A program made the position numbers and the translations under genes. A stretch of 64,000 nucleotides of DNA, from positions 1-64,000 of the forward strand of contig JAABRM010000035.1 in assembly GCA_011390955.1 (NCBI GenBank), written 5' to 3'. The notes under the pieces were generated by a model, which saw only the letters and a list, made by a program, of their open reading frames with translations, ran no database searches and was not told the origin of the DNA. This document shows, one piece after another, positions 26,344 through 33,733 of this stretch (position 1 is the first letter of the stretch; each line of letters opens with the position of its first letter). Origin of the DNA: Oscillatoriales cyanobacterium (lineage in GTDB: Bacteria > Cyanobacteriota > Cyanobacteriia > Cyanobacteriales > Laspinemataceae).

Positions 26344-26781
26344 CTAACCGTCAACAACTACCAAATCTACCCCGCAGCGAGTTGCGGCTTCTGCCAATCG
26401 GAGATCGAGTGTTGCAATGGGCAATTTTAATCGGATGGCTAACTCTAAATATGCCGCATCATAAGCCGATAAACCTTCTTTTCTTGCCAGAGCAAATGTT
26501 GAAGATAACGCCTTGCTATCCGTTGCTTGGTCAACGTGAATTAACAAAGATTGTAACAAAGCGATCGCTAATTGTGATTGCTCTTGAGTCATCCGGTTGC
26601 GTCGTTCCGCCACCAGTAGAGTATTCGCGACTTCTAGTGACCAAATTGCCGGTACATACGCCTCACAATCGGGCATCATGGCCAGTATAGTATTGGCATA
26701 ATCGTTATTTTCATCGACTAAACACCAACTAATTGCGATCGAACAATCTAAGACAAAATTAAAATCTCCGCCCTTCATCAA
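26344..26781 (-). CDS. VapC-like PIN-domain toxin 1
   Basis: A 145-residue PIN-domain ribonuclease. Acidic metal-binding positions are visible in FVLDCSIAISW, SLEVANTLL, LSAYDAAYLELA and ATLDLRLAEAA. Toxins of this family cut RNA when freed from their antitoxin. The gene overlaps the 3' end of the upstream antitoxin gene by 23 bases, so the two are translationally coupled. Two start ATGs are adjacent (26781, 26778). It ends against repeat copies 1-3. Confidence 0.85.
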   Translation of the reverse strand: MMKGGDFNFVLDCSIAISWCLVDENNDYANTILAMMPDCEAYVPAIWSLEVANTLLVAERRNRMTQEQSQLAIALLQSLLIHVDQATDSKALSSTFALARKEGLSAYDAAYLELAIRLKLPIATLDLRLAEAATRCGVDLVVVDG

Positions 26782-27031
26782 TCATTTCTCTAATAGAAGT
26801 TGGTGACAACGCCACTTCTTGCTGCAATTTTCGCATTTGCTCAATGGCTTGTTGAATTGATTCTTTAGTGGTCAGCTTGCCCCAGGCGTTATACTTTGGT
26901 TTAGTTTTTTCAGATAATAACGGCTGTACTACTAATACTACTTCAACCGCAGTATCTTTTAAATTAGCTGGCATCTGAATTTGGAGAATCCCATCGGTTC
27001 CCACATGAGAATTCAGCTTAATTGTTTCCAT
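26759..27031 (-). CDS. Antitoxin partner of VapC 1
   Basis: A 90-residue protein upstream of and overlapping the PIN toxin. The first ~45 residues (LNSHVGTDGILQIQMP then AVEVVLVV) form a small beta-rich domain like those seen before cyanobacterial PIN toxins, possibly AbrB/DUF104-like. The C-terminal helical tail (IREMIDEGRRF) would wrap the toxin. Identification rests mainly on the operon arrangement. Confidence 0.7.
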   Translation of the reverse strand: METIKLNSHVGTDGILQIQMPANLKDTAVEVVLVVQPLLSEKTKPKYNAWGKLTTKESIQQAIEQMRKLQQEVALSPTSIREMIDEGRRF

Positions 27032-27117
27032 CTGTTTGGCTCCAGAAAACCCTATTCTATTTTACCTTAAATTAGTCTAAATTTACAATTATATTGATAA
27101 TTCATCTTACAACCAAA

Positions 27118-27283
27118 GAAACCGGGTTTCTATCAGCATGAAGGTTGGGTGACAAAGATTTGGTGAAGAAACCCGGTTTCTGAACCCAGGCGCGATCGCC
27201 CCTCAATCAACCAACCAAGGAAACCGGGTTTCTATCCGCATGAAGGTGGGGTGACAGAGATGGTCTGAAGAAACCAGGTTTCT
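27118..27283 (+). repeat. Family C repeat, copies 4 and 5
   Basis: Copy 4 (27118-27182) and copy 5 (27219-27283) lie in direct order between two toxin-antitoxin cassettes. Between them is CGCGATCGCCCCTCAATCAA; similar GCGATCGC-containing flanks follow copies 1 and 8. Confidence 0.9.
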
Positions 27284-27303
27284 TTGGTTTCTGAGTAACT
27301 GAG

Positions 27304-27702
27304 CTAACTGGCAGCCCAAACAAGAGAAATATCACTGTATTTTCTGAACATTATATCGGCACTCAAAAGGGTCATATCCTCCATGTGAGATTGAGCAATT
27401 AAGATGCGATCGAAGGGATCTTTATGATGTAATGGTAAAGCTGCGGCTCGTAACGCATGACCTGCTTTAATTTCTAGTATTCGCATATCTAACAACGCTA
27501 TGCGGCTATTAATGTAGGTATCAATCGGTTCTGGTAGGGGCAATTTTCCATTGGCCACTTTGATAGCTATTTCCCAGATACTTGCAACCGAAAACCACAA
27601 TTCATTGCTGTCATCGGCAATCAGTGCGATTGCTTGAGCGTTTAATCTTTCAGGTTGGGCAAACCACCATAACCAGCACTGGGTATCCAATAAAATTTTC
27701 AT
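27304..27702 (-). CDS. VapC-like PIN-domain toxin 2
   Basis: A 132-residue PIN toxin: LLDTQCWLWWF (first Asp), IWEIAIKVANGKL (Glu) and DPFDRILIAQS (paired Asp), all expected for an active nuclease. IWEIAIK and DPFDR mark the PIN subgroup commonly paired with Phd-type antitoxins. Its start overlaps the antitoxin stop by 4 bases (ATGA). The C-terminus runs to within 21 bp of repeat copy 5. Confidence 0.88.
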   Translation of the reverse strand: MKILLDTQCWLWWFAQPERLNAQAIALIADDSNELWFSVASIWEIAIKVANGKLPLPEPIDTYINSRIALLDMRILEIKAGHALRAAALPLHHKDPFDRILIAQSHMEDMTLLSADIMFRKYSDISLVWAAS

Positions 27703-27956
27703 CCTTCGTCTCCCTCGAATGCTGCCAAAATCTCTGGTGGCAAAGGTTCATTAAAGTCCTCTGGGACGAGAAATTTCCCTCGATCTTGCCCTAAACAGGC
27801 TCGCCGATTGGATGAGGGACGAACGGAAACTAATTTGGCGATCGCCACCCCTTGATTCAAAATAATAATTTCTTCTCCAAGTTCTACACGAGATAATAAC
27901 TCAGAGAGATTTTTTTTGAAGTCGTTGGGTAAGTTTTCAATCTGAAGTGTAGCCAT
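27699..27956 (-). CDS. Phd/YefM-type antitoxin with a borrowed N-terminus
   Basis: An 85-residue antitoxin. From about residue 16 it is Phd-like (NLSELLSRVELGEEIIILNQ, then GVAIAKLVSV), with a C-terminal toxin-binding tail (PEDFNEPLPPEILAAFEG). Residues 1-10 (MATLQIENLP) are not Phd-like; they are identical to the start of the ribbon-helix-helix antitoxin at 29281, and the upstream DNA is also shared. The gene therefore looks like a fusion of that start region to a Phd body. Overlap with VapC 2 indicates coupling. Confidence 0.85.
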   Translation of the reverse strand: MATLQIENLPNDFKKNLSELLSRVELGEEIIILNQGVAIAKLVSVRPSSNRRACLGQDRGKFLVPEDFNEPLPPEILAAFEGDEG

Positions 27957-28092
27957 TGCAATCCCAGAATAACTTGATTTCTTACATTACCAGTTTAACT
28001 TAATAACGGCGATCGACCAAACCAAGAAACCGGGTTTCTATGAGCATCAAGGTTGGGTGACAGAGATGGTCTAAAGAAACCCGGTTTCTGAG
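27929..28092 (-). repeat. Duplicated antitoxin 5' region plus family C repeat copy 6
   Basis: This segment (first ~10 codons, upstream DNA and repeat copy 6 at 28025-28089) is closely similar to 29249-29417 in the same orientation. Shared landmarks are TTTTCAATCTGAAGTGTAGC, CTTGATTTCTTACATTACCA, CGGCGATCGACCAAACCAAG and the whole repeat. It probably carries the promoter of the antitoxin operon. Confidence 0.85.
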
Positions 28093-28120
28093 TCCTAACA
28101 GCGATCGCCTGAATACGGAT

Positions 28121-28474
28121 TTAATTCACCGCCAATAAACCAGACATATTCAGCACTTTGGCTGACCAAATCTTTGTTTGTTCTGCAAAAGTGCTTCGTT
28201 GTTCTTCATCCTGCCAAATCCTTTCCCAACCATACTGCCAACAAGCTAACTGCACTTGTAACTCTGCTAACTCAGCGGCTATTTCTATCTCGGCATCTTT
28301 AGCTGTCCATTCAATAAATAGCTTACTTTCTTGTAGCAAACTTGCAACCAAATCTCCATTTGCTGAATTTTGACATCGAGATTTAATTCGTGCCAAATTT
28401 GATGCCAAATTTCCCAAACGAATGGAAATATTATCTTGCAAATAGCGTTCTTTTAAACTGTGCCAATCTCTCAT
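28121..28474 (-). CDS. Small hypothetical protein, cassette partner of the DUF5674 gene
   Basis: A 117-residue, helix-rich, probably soluble protein, not recognised. It starts inside the stop of the upstream DUF5674 frame (TTATGA overlap), with AGGAGG five bases before the ATG, so the two form an operon. Position in the toxin-antitoxin array and operon form suggest it belongs to a mobile two-gene cassette, but nothing in the sequence shows toxin activity. Confidence 0.6.
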   Translation of the reverse strand: MRDWHSLKERYLQDNISIRLGNLASNLARIKSRCQNSANGDLVASLLQESKLFIEWTAKDAEIEIAAELAELQVQLACWQYGWERIWQDEEQRSTFAEQTKIWSAKVLNMSGLLAVN

Positions 28475-28802
28475 AAGCCTCCTAATAAATTTTGCACTAT
28501 CTCAGCCACCCGTTCTCGAATAACCTGGTCTTGAATTTCCATCGAACGATTGTTTTGACGCGGACGAATATTAATTAAAGATTCATAACCTACTTCTTGG
28601 GTCATTGGATACCAATCTGCTCCCCAGATATCTACCTGCTTACTTCCATTTTCTAGTAAAACAGCTTCGCAATCCGCATGAAGTTCTCCACCTCCAGCCA
28701 AAATTTTCCTTTCAATATCTATAGTTTAATATAATCGCCAAGGGTTTCTAGCATTTCTTCAAGTTGCTCTTTAGACCCCCGATCTTGAATTAGATAAATC
28801 AT
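28471..28802 (-). pseudogene. DUF5674 protein, frameshifted
   Basis: The first 27 codons from ATG 28802 read MIYLIQDRGSKEQLEEM and LGDYIKL then TAG. Moving one base, the frame continues IDIERKILAGGGELHAD, LLENGSKQVDIWGADWYP and INIRPRQNNRSMEI to 28471, joining into a normal ~110-residue DUF5674 protein. The break falls at AAACTATAGAT, consistent with loss of one base, or of four near a short direct repeat. A sequencing error, a true mutation or an unusual recoding event are all possible. Confidence 0.75.
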
Positions 28803-28841
28803 GCCTAAATTAACTCAACATTTAATATAATATCACAGTTA

Positions 28842-29015
28842 TCAAGCAAATAAAGCAATAAACCAAAGAAACCGGGTTTCTATCAGCAGGTTGGGTGACA
28901 GAGATGCTCTAAAGAAACCCGGTTTCTGAGTCTTTGGCACTGTGAAAAATGGATCGGCAATGAATTGTTTAATGCAAATATTTGCATCGATGACGCATCT
29001 GAGAAAACTGCTCAT
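28842..29015 (-). pseudogene. PIN toxin 3, destroyed by a family C repeat
   Basis: From ATG 29015, which overlaps the antitoxin stop by ATGA, the frame reads MSSFLRCVIDANICIKQFIA: the first strand and first Asp of a PIN toxin. About 30 residues in, the frame enters repeat copy 7 (28867-28927) and continues as repeat-coded residues to TGA at 28842. The remaining ~100 residues of a PIN domain are missing. This is the wreck of a third VapC. Confidence 0.75.
28867..28927 (+). repeat. Family C repeat, copy 7
   Basis: A complete unit with AGAAACCGGGTTTCT and AGAAACCCGGTTTCT ends, same orientation as the others. It sits in the reading frame of the broken PIN toxin. Confidence 0.9.
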
Positions 29016-29281
29016 CGGTGGCGATCCTCGCGAATTAAAACTGTGCTATCCATGAGTCCAAAATCCCTGGGGTTAACTCGGGGACGACTCCGAATATTTT
29101 GTAAAATTTCTGAGATATTTTGGCTCTCTTTTCCTCGATCGCCCATTAACTTGTCGGACTGAAATGATTGCTGCAATAAATGAATGACTGCCTCATTAAC
29201 AGTAAAATTTTTTTCAGAGGCCAGCCCTTGAATTTGATAGTATAGTTCATCAGGCAAGTTTTCAATCTGAAGTGTAGCCAT
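29012..29281 (-). CDS. FitA/CopG-like ribbon-helix-helix antitoxin
   Basis: An 89-residue protein with an N-terminal ribbon-helix-helix fold (MATLQIENLPDELYYQIQ then NFTVNEAVIHLLQQSF), the usual DNA-binding domain of FitA/CopG antitoxins, and a polar tail. The tail (NPRDFGLMDSTVLIREDRHR) resembles the toxin-binding ends of PIN antitoxins. Its cognate toxin is truncated, so this may be an orphan antitoxin, able to act only on its own promoter or on other toxins. Confidence 0.85.
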   Translation of the reverse strand: MATLQIENLPDELYYQIQGLASEKNFTVNEAVIHLLQQSFQSDKLMGDRGKESQNISEILQNIRSRPRVNPRDFGLMDSTVLIREDRHR

Positions 29282-29417
29282 TGCCGCCTCACGATCGCTT
29301 GATTTCTTACATTACCACTTTAACTTAAGCACGGCGATCGACCAAACCAAGAAACCGGGTTTCTATGAGCATGAAGGTTGGGTGACAAAGATGGTCTAGA
29401 GAAACCCGGTTTCTGAA
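29249..29417 (-). repeat. Antitoxin 5' region plus family C repeat copy 8 (partner of the 27929-28092 duplication)
   Basis: Includes the first codons of the ribbon-helix-helix antitoxin, its ~65 bp upstream DNA, and repeat copy 8 (29350-29414). This is the likely parental copy because here the N-terminal codons belong to the natural fold. Confidence 0.85.
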
Positions 29418-29485
29418 CCCAGGCGCGATCGCTCGTGCCCAATTGTTCTATGATAGATTTTGTCTAAAAATCTATCCAACTTAAC

Positions 29486-29971
29486 ATGAGCGACACAATT
29501 CACGATATTACGGTTCAGACGATCGCCGGGGAAGATAAAGCCCTGAAAGATTATGCAGGCAATGTATTGCTCATTGTCAATTTAGCTTCTTACTGCGGTT
29601 ATACTCCTCAATATGCTGGACTGGAAAAACTGCACCAGAAATACAAAGATTCTGGCTTGCGGGTGTTAGGATTTCCCTGCAATGATTACGGCGCCCAAGA
29701 ACCGGGAAGCAATCAGGAAATTGTCCAATTTTGCACCAAAAATTACGGCGTGACTTTCAATCTTTTTGATAAAATTCATGCCAAAGGTTCGCAGCAACAT
29801 CCCCTGTATGCCCAATTAACCAGTCAGGCAAACCCACCGGGAGATGTTTCTTGGAATTTTGAGAAATTTTTGGTAAATAAAAAAGGTGAAGTGGTGGGAC
29901 GTTACCGTAGTAGCGTGACCCCAGAGTCCGCAGAGTTGACTCAAGCTATTGAGCGGGAATTGAGTAATTAA
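29486..29971 (+). CDS. Glutathione peroxidase family protein
   Basis: A 161-residue thioredoxin-fold peroxidase of the GPx family that reduces hydroperoxides; in cyanobacteria such enzymes often use NADPH- or thioredoxin-linked reduction. Catalytic Cys37 lies in NLASYCGYTPQY and the conserved Trp in VSWNFEKFLV (W123). The loop FPCNDYGAQEPG has Asp where most members have the catalytic-tetrad Gln (NQF), a notable change. No signal peptide, so cytoplasmic. Plus-strand, outside the minus-strand cassette array. Confidence 0.9.
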   Translation: MSDTIHDITVQTIAGEDKALKDYAGNVLLIVNLASYCGYTPQYAGLEKLHQKYKDSGLRVLGFPCNDYGAQEPGSNQEIVQFCTKNYGVTFNLFDKIHAKGSQQHPLYAQLTSQANPPGDVSWNFEKFLVNKKGEVVGRYRSSVTPESAELTQAIERELSN

Positions 29972-29994
29972 TTAGCCAGTCGCAAAAAAAGGTA

Positions 29995-30082
29995 ATTGGT
30001 TATTGGTTATTGGTTATTGGTTGTTTGAATTAAATAACAAATAACAAAGAACAAATAACTAATAACTAATAACTAATACCTA
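29995..30082. repeat. Heptamer STRR array
   Basis: TTGGTTA heptamers (29996-30020) followed by AATAACA/AATAACT units to about 30078, again a fold-back composition. It lies just past the glutathione peroxidase stop. Confidence 0.8.
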
Positions 30083-30087
30083 GAGAT

Positions 30088-30152
30088 CAGAAAGAGCACC
30101 GACGACTGGCCGTGTTTCGTCTCGGTGCTCTAACTGGTTCGCTCCTCACACT
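30088..30152 (-). ncRNA. Candidate small RNA (~65 nt) with strong terminator-like hairpin
   Basis: On the minus strand GTGACA (30188-30183), 18 bp and TATAGT (30164-30159) form a good promoter. About 20 nt into the predicted transcript begins a hairpin with 10-base outer arms (30093-30102, 30122-30131), followed by TTTCT. The unpaired 5' part contains GUGUGAGGAG, the complement of the CUCCUCACAC core known from the cyanobacterial RNA Yfr1. A second possible stem GTTCGCT/AGCGAAC (30138-30144, 30164-30170) overlaps the promoter. It lies between convergent genes. Confidence 0.5.
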
Positions 30153-30261
30153 GCTCATACTATAGCGAACAATTAGCCAATTTGTCACCCCCTTGAGCCA
30201 AAATTATCAAGTTTTTTTGAAAAACTTTTTTGGACATAAAGCGGGCGCCACGACACCGCGA

Positions 30262-31236
30262 TTACATTTCTGGGGGAGCCAAAATCCCTAAACCTTCTTC
30301 CAGCAAGAATTTCAATACATTTTGTGTGGCTCGGATTAAGCCTAATCTGGCTTGTGCCAAAGCCAAATTTTCGGTTTTAATTTCGCTCCAGATGCGATTG
30401 GCACTGTAAAATATGAGTAAATCTTGACTTAACCCAGTGGCTAATTTGACCAGTTGGCCCGGCTGGGTTTGACCAGGGAAATCTGAAAGGGTATCCAAGG
30501 TGCTGATTAATTGAGTAATCAGGGTGCGTTCGGTGACATGAACTAGACGGAGTTGATGGCGATCGCTTAACCAGGGAATGGGGTTCGGTTCGATAATTTG
30601 CCGATCGGCGATCGCTCCAGACCAACTGGGTTCGGACAGATGAATTAGTTGCTCGCGATCTGCCAAGCGCAGGAGCGAACAACAGCGAGCGTGGGCATAT
30701 TCCAGCCGAAAAAGATCCTCTGTGGACGCGAATGTCGCAGGTAATGTCGAAAGCACTTTTTGCCGGTTTTGGCTGTTGCCTGGGTTTTCTGTGCCTTGTG
30801 TTGGTGCTGACCATTGGTTGAGACGTTGCAACCAGGTGGCTAATCCTGTGTCACTGAAATCGAATTGGATCCAACCGTCGCGAACATCAGTCGTGAAATC
30901 CGGGGAAAGGTGGATCTTATGAGCGATCGCCTCGGCAATTTCTGGGGCCGATTGTTGCAGGGTTTTTTGCAATTTGAAGGCGATCGCGGAAATATAGGTC
31001 ACTTTTCTGATGTCTTTGGTGCGATTCAAAGGGATATTTTCCCCGGTCAATATGGGCATTTGAGGATTAATCCCCTCAGAAAGCGATCGCGAATGCCACA
31101 AATAATCAGAGGTAGCATCGATCAACTGCTCCCTCAAGATTGGTTTGAGGGCGATTAAGCCAATCTGGTGGGAAAATTCCGCTGGCCAATTGGGGTAATT
31201 TTTGCCAAAAATATCGTGATTTGCTGATGAATTCAT
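30262..31236 (-). CDS. Orphan DALR anticodon-binding-domain protein
   Basis: A 324-residue protein whose C-terminal ~130 residues (FRLEYAHARCCSLLRLA, LISTLDTLSDF, LLIFYSANRIWSE, ARLGLIRATQNVLKFLLEE) match the DALR anticodon-binding domain of arginyl-tRNA synthetase. The HIGH and KMSK catalytic domain is absent. The N-terminal half (about 1-150) resembles the arginyl-tRNA synthetase N-terminal or linker region only weakly. Such orphan proteins occur across cyanobacteria. tRNA binding is plausible, aminoacylation is not. Confidence 0.8.
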   Translation of the reverse strand: MNSSANHDIFGKNYPNWPAEFSHQIGLIALKPILREQLIDATSDYLWHSRSLSEGINPQMPILTGENIPLNRTKDIRKVTYISAIAFKLQKTLQQSAPEIAEAIAHKIHLSPDFTTDVRDGWIQFDFSDTGLATWLQRLNQWSAPTQGTENPGNSQNRQKVLSTLPATFASTEDLFRLEYAHARCCSLLRLADREQLIHLSEPSWSGAIADRQIIEPNPIPWLSDRHQLRLVHVTERTLITQLISTLDTLSDFPGQTQPGQLVKLATGLSQDLLIFYSANRIWSEIKTENLALAQARLGLIRATQNVLKFLLEEGLGILAPPEM

Positions 31237-31280
31237 TGCGAATATATTGCTAATATATTTAATATACTAATCTCGATTGC

Positions 31281-31311
31281 TTCCATAATCTGTTGGCTTC
31301 AGATTATGGAA
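31281..31311. promoter_or_regulatory. 12 bp-arm palindrome between divergent genes
   Basis: TTCCATAATCTG and CAGATTATGGAA around TTGGCTT, in the 243 bp gap between the DALR gene (minus) and the Crp-type regulator (plus). Candidate operator for autoregulation. It is not the NtcA site GTA-N8-TAC. Confidence 0.4.
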
Positions 31312-31479
31312 AAACGCTATAATTAATATTGACTACTTATTTGCTTAATTTTTCGGGATAATTTCGGCATAATTCAAGGAAAAATTTTTCCAGTCATTTG
31401 TTTAGGTTTAACTCCTTGAACATACATCATAGCCGAAATCTAGCAAAATGACATAAACGACGGAGAGTGAAAACATTGT

Positions 31480-32178
31480 ATGTATAAAGTAGCAGACAAA
31501 GAAGAAACTAAATCATCTTTACAGCAGATTGTGAATTGGAGTAAAGCAAAATATCGTTATCGAACATTCGAGAGCGATCGGCAAATTCCCACCAGATCGA
31601 AAATTTTGTATTTGGTTCACCAGGGAGCGGTAAAATTGATGGCTAAGTCTAATTTTTCCGGGAATTACCATCTAGAAGAAGATAAAAATACCCCCGAACA
31701 GCCGCAAGAATCTTTTTTGGGTTTTGTTGGCGAAGGGCAGCTTTTTGAACTCGTTGATGGCGCAAAATTTGAGATTAATGCTTATGCCCAGATTGACGAA
31801 ACATCCGTGCTATGGATGTATTGGCATGAGTTAGATAATTGGCCAAATTTTCGTCGGGAAGTTTTCGCATTTTTTCGCTTTCAACAGCAGCGGAAACTAT
31901 TAGCGATCGCCACGTTAAGTCAAAGAAACACAATCGATCGCCTTTATGGATTTCTCAGTCTAATGATTGAAGAACATGGAATTGCTTATACGAACAAAAC
32001 CCAACCAAATCAAGCAAATGGTTATTATCTTCCTTGGTCGATTACTCATGCGGAAATCGCTAGTGCCATTGGTTCAACTCGTGTCACGGTGACTCGGTTG
32101 CTGGGAGAACTCCGAGAACAAGGTTTGATTGACACTTACAGGAGTCATTATTTTTGCCTGCCTCCGAAAAATCCTTGA
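31480..32178 (+). CDS. Crp/Fnr-family transcription regulator, NtcA-like C-terminus
   Basis: A 232-residue regulator: a cyclic-nucleotide-binding-like beta barrel (about 15-130), a dimerisation helix and a winged helix-turn-helix. The recognition segment AEIASAIGSTRVTVTRLLGE is very close to that of NtcA. The barrel lacks an obvious cAMP phosphate-binding cassette and includes an unusual acidic insertion (LEEDKNTPEQPQESF), so the effector is unclear. NtcA itself is normally about 223 residues with a different N-terminus; this is more likely a paralogue. Confidence 0.85.
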   Translation: MYKVADKEETKSSLQQIVNWSKAKYRYRTFESDRQIPTRSKILYLVHQGAVKLMAKSNFSGNYHLEEDKNTPEQPQESFLGFVGEGQLFELVDGAKFEINAYAQIDETSVLWMYWHELDNWPNFRREVFAFFRFQQQRKLLAIATLSQRNTIDRLYGFLSLMIEEHGIAYTNKTQPNQANGYYLPWSITHAEIASAIGSTRVTVTRLLGELREQGLIDTYRSHYFCLPPKNP

Positions 32179-32328
32179 GGTTTAGATCCAGGGTTCATGG
32201 AAGCGATCGCCCATAAAAATTAGGCTAAATCGAGGGATTTTACCAAATTACGACCAAGCCACAGAAATGCCCAGCAGACGGTTTTAGTCGGCATTGCCCA
32301 CCGGACGATTTAAACCTGACCTAAAAAC

Positions 32329-32388
32329 TAGCTAAAACTTAGCTAAAACTTAGCTAAAACTTAGCTAAAACTGAGCTAAAACTTAGCG
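32329..32388. repeat. 11 bp tandem repeat AGCTAAAACTT
   Basis: About five consecutive AGCTAAAACTT-type units just before the stop of the minus-strand PstS-like gene. Simple tandem repeat; no coding role. Confidence 0.85.
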
Positions 32389-32393
32389 AAAAA

Positions 32394-33470
32394 TTAACGA
32401 ATGCTCACAAAGCCAGCTTTTCTAATTAAATCTTGTCCTTGGTCGGTTAACATTAACTCACTATAAACTTCTCCAGCTTGCTGGTCTATTTGGCCATTTT
32501 GTTTGACAATCACAAATAACCTTCGGGTCATCGGGTATTCCCCACTTTGGAAAGCAGCTTGATTTAATTGATTTCGCTGTGCGGGGCAATTTTCCGGCGG
32601 CACTAAAGGCTCTTGATAAGGAGCCACAAACTGTCCCACTTCTCTGGCAATTGGTAAGGGTTTAATCTTACATTGACGCACAACTTCCGGGGCAGAAGCA
32701 TAGTAAATTGCCCCCAAATCGTTAGAAACTTGGCGTAAAGCTTCAGTGGTTGTGGGGATAAACACCACACTCTCGGCAAAGCGATCGCCATTAAGAATGC
32801 TTTCTACAAAAAACTCAATAGTGCCGCTATCTTCCGGTCGGCGAGAGTAAGCCACAATCGGTAAATTTGGCCCGCCAAGTTCCTGCCAATTGGTAATTTT
32901 TCCCGTATAAATTTCTTTAAGTTGAGCAACGGTTAAACCGGAGATATCCAGATTCGGGTTAACAGCCACAGCAATACCATCAATGGCTACAGGAATTTGT
33001 TTTAAAGTAAATCCTTTTTGTTGAGCTTGTTGATATTCTGTATCTTTAATCGATCGCGAAGACTGGGCAAAAGCTAATTCATCGTTTAATAACATAGAAA
33101 TCCCCGTGCCAGACCCCGGAGGTTTTGTGGGATGCTGGGTATAACGCAGCTTAAAATCCGGCCAAACCACTTGAATTAAAGCATCAACTTCTCGACGGAT
33201 CGGTGCCCAAGTGGTACTGCCCCCATAGCTGACTAAGGCGCTAGGGACATTTTGGAGTTGGGCAAAACTTTTGACGGGTTGACCAGAATTAGGATTAGGG
33301 GAATTTCGATTTAAGGGTTGAGAACTTGTGGTCTGGGAATTAGCATCATTTCCCTTGGGGTCAGAACCCTGGTTTTGTGGTCGCGTAAACCACCAAAAAC
33401 CACCCCCGGCTAGACCTAGGGTAATTAGCAGGGCTAAGACCAGAATTGTGGTGTCATTTTTTGGAGCCAT
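32394..33470 (-). CDS. PstS-like phosphate-type substrate-binding protein, membrane-anchored
   Basis: A 358-residue protein with an N-terminal membrane helix (about 8-28) and no lipobox, a low-complexity Asn/Ser/Gln linker, and a periplasmic binding fold. SYGGSTTWAP, GSGTGISMLL and LAFAQSSR are the phosphate-contact segments of PstS-type proteins; NWQELGGPNLPIVAYSRRPE is also typical. It may bind phosphate or act as a sensor; no pstCAB transporter genes are adjacent. Confidence 0.85.
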   Translation of the reverse strand: MAPKNDTTILVLALLITLGLAGGGFWWFTRPQNQGSDPKGNDANSQTTSSQPLNRNSPNPNSGQPVKSFAQLQNVPSALVSYGGSTTWAPIRREVDALIQVVWPDFKLRYTQHPTKPPGSGTGISMLLNDELAFAQSSRSIKDTEYQQAQQKGFTLKQIPVAIDGIAVAVNPNLDISGLTVAQLKEIYTGKITNWQELGGPNLPIVAYSRRPEDSGTIEFFVESILNGDRFAESVVFIPTTTEALRQVSNDLGAIYYASAPEVVRQCKIKPLPIAREVGQFVAPYQEPLVPPENCPAQRNQLNQAAFQSGEYPMTRRLFVIVKQNGQIDQQAGEVYSELMLTDQGQDLIRKAGFVSIR

Positions 33471-33527
33471 GAGTGATAATTATGATGATTATTTTGATGT
33501 TAGAGGCTACGGGTAAATAACGGAGGT

Positions 33528-33625
33528 ATAGCACTTGTCTGAGTTATGAAGTACAAAAAACCTGTCCCGAACCGCGCCCGCTAGAATCCAGAAAAACTCT
33601 GTAACCCAGATAATAACCGCGATAT
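33528..33625. repeat. Decayed dispersed repeat, family D
   Basis: ATAGCACTTGTCTGAGTTATGAAGTACAAAAAACCTGTC resembles the first part of the repeat at 63551-63600 (described here, not quoted further), followed by a diverged GAATCCAGAAAAACTCTGTAA end. Small non-coding repeat. Confidence 0.6.
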
Positions 33626-33733
33626 GCTTCGTCCTTAAGTGCGTTTTCCCTGTTTTTTGAGAATTAACAACCTGAAAATCATTATAGCAGAAAATCGGGG
33701 TTATGTGGCTGAGAATTTCCAAAATAATCTCGC

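Noticed and set aside
28965-29162. 65-codon plus-strand frame
   Set aside because: It is antisense to the RHH antitoxin and the toxin remnant, which explain the sequence better.
26111-29417. True integron attC array
   Set aside because: The repeats have no paired R'/R'' core sites that I can identify and no integrase gene is present; kept only as a structural comparison.
30138-30170. Plus-strand Yfr1 candidate based on CTCCTCACAC
   Set aside because: No terminator hairpin with T-run follows on the plus strand and the flanking promoter signals point the other way.
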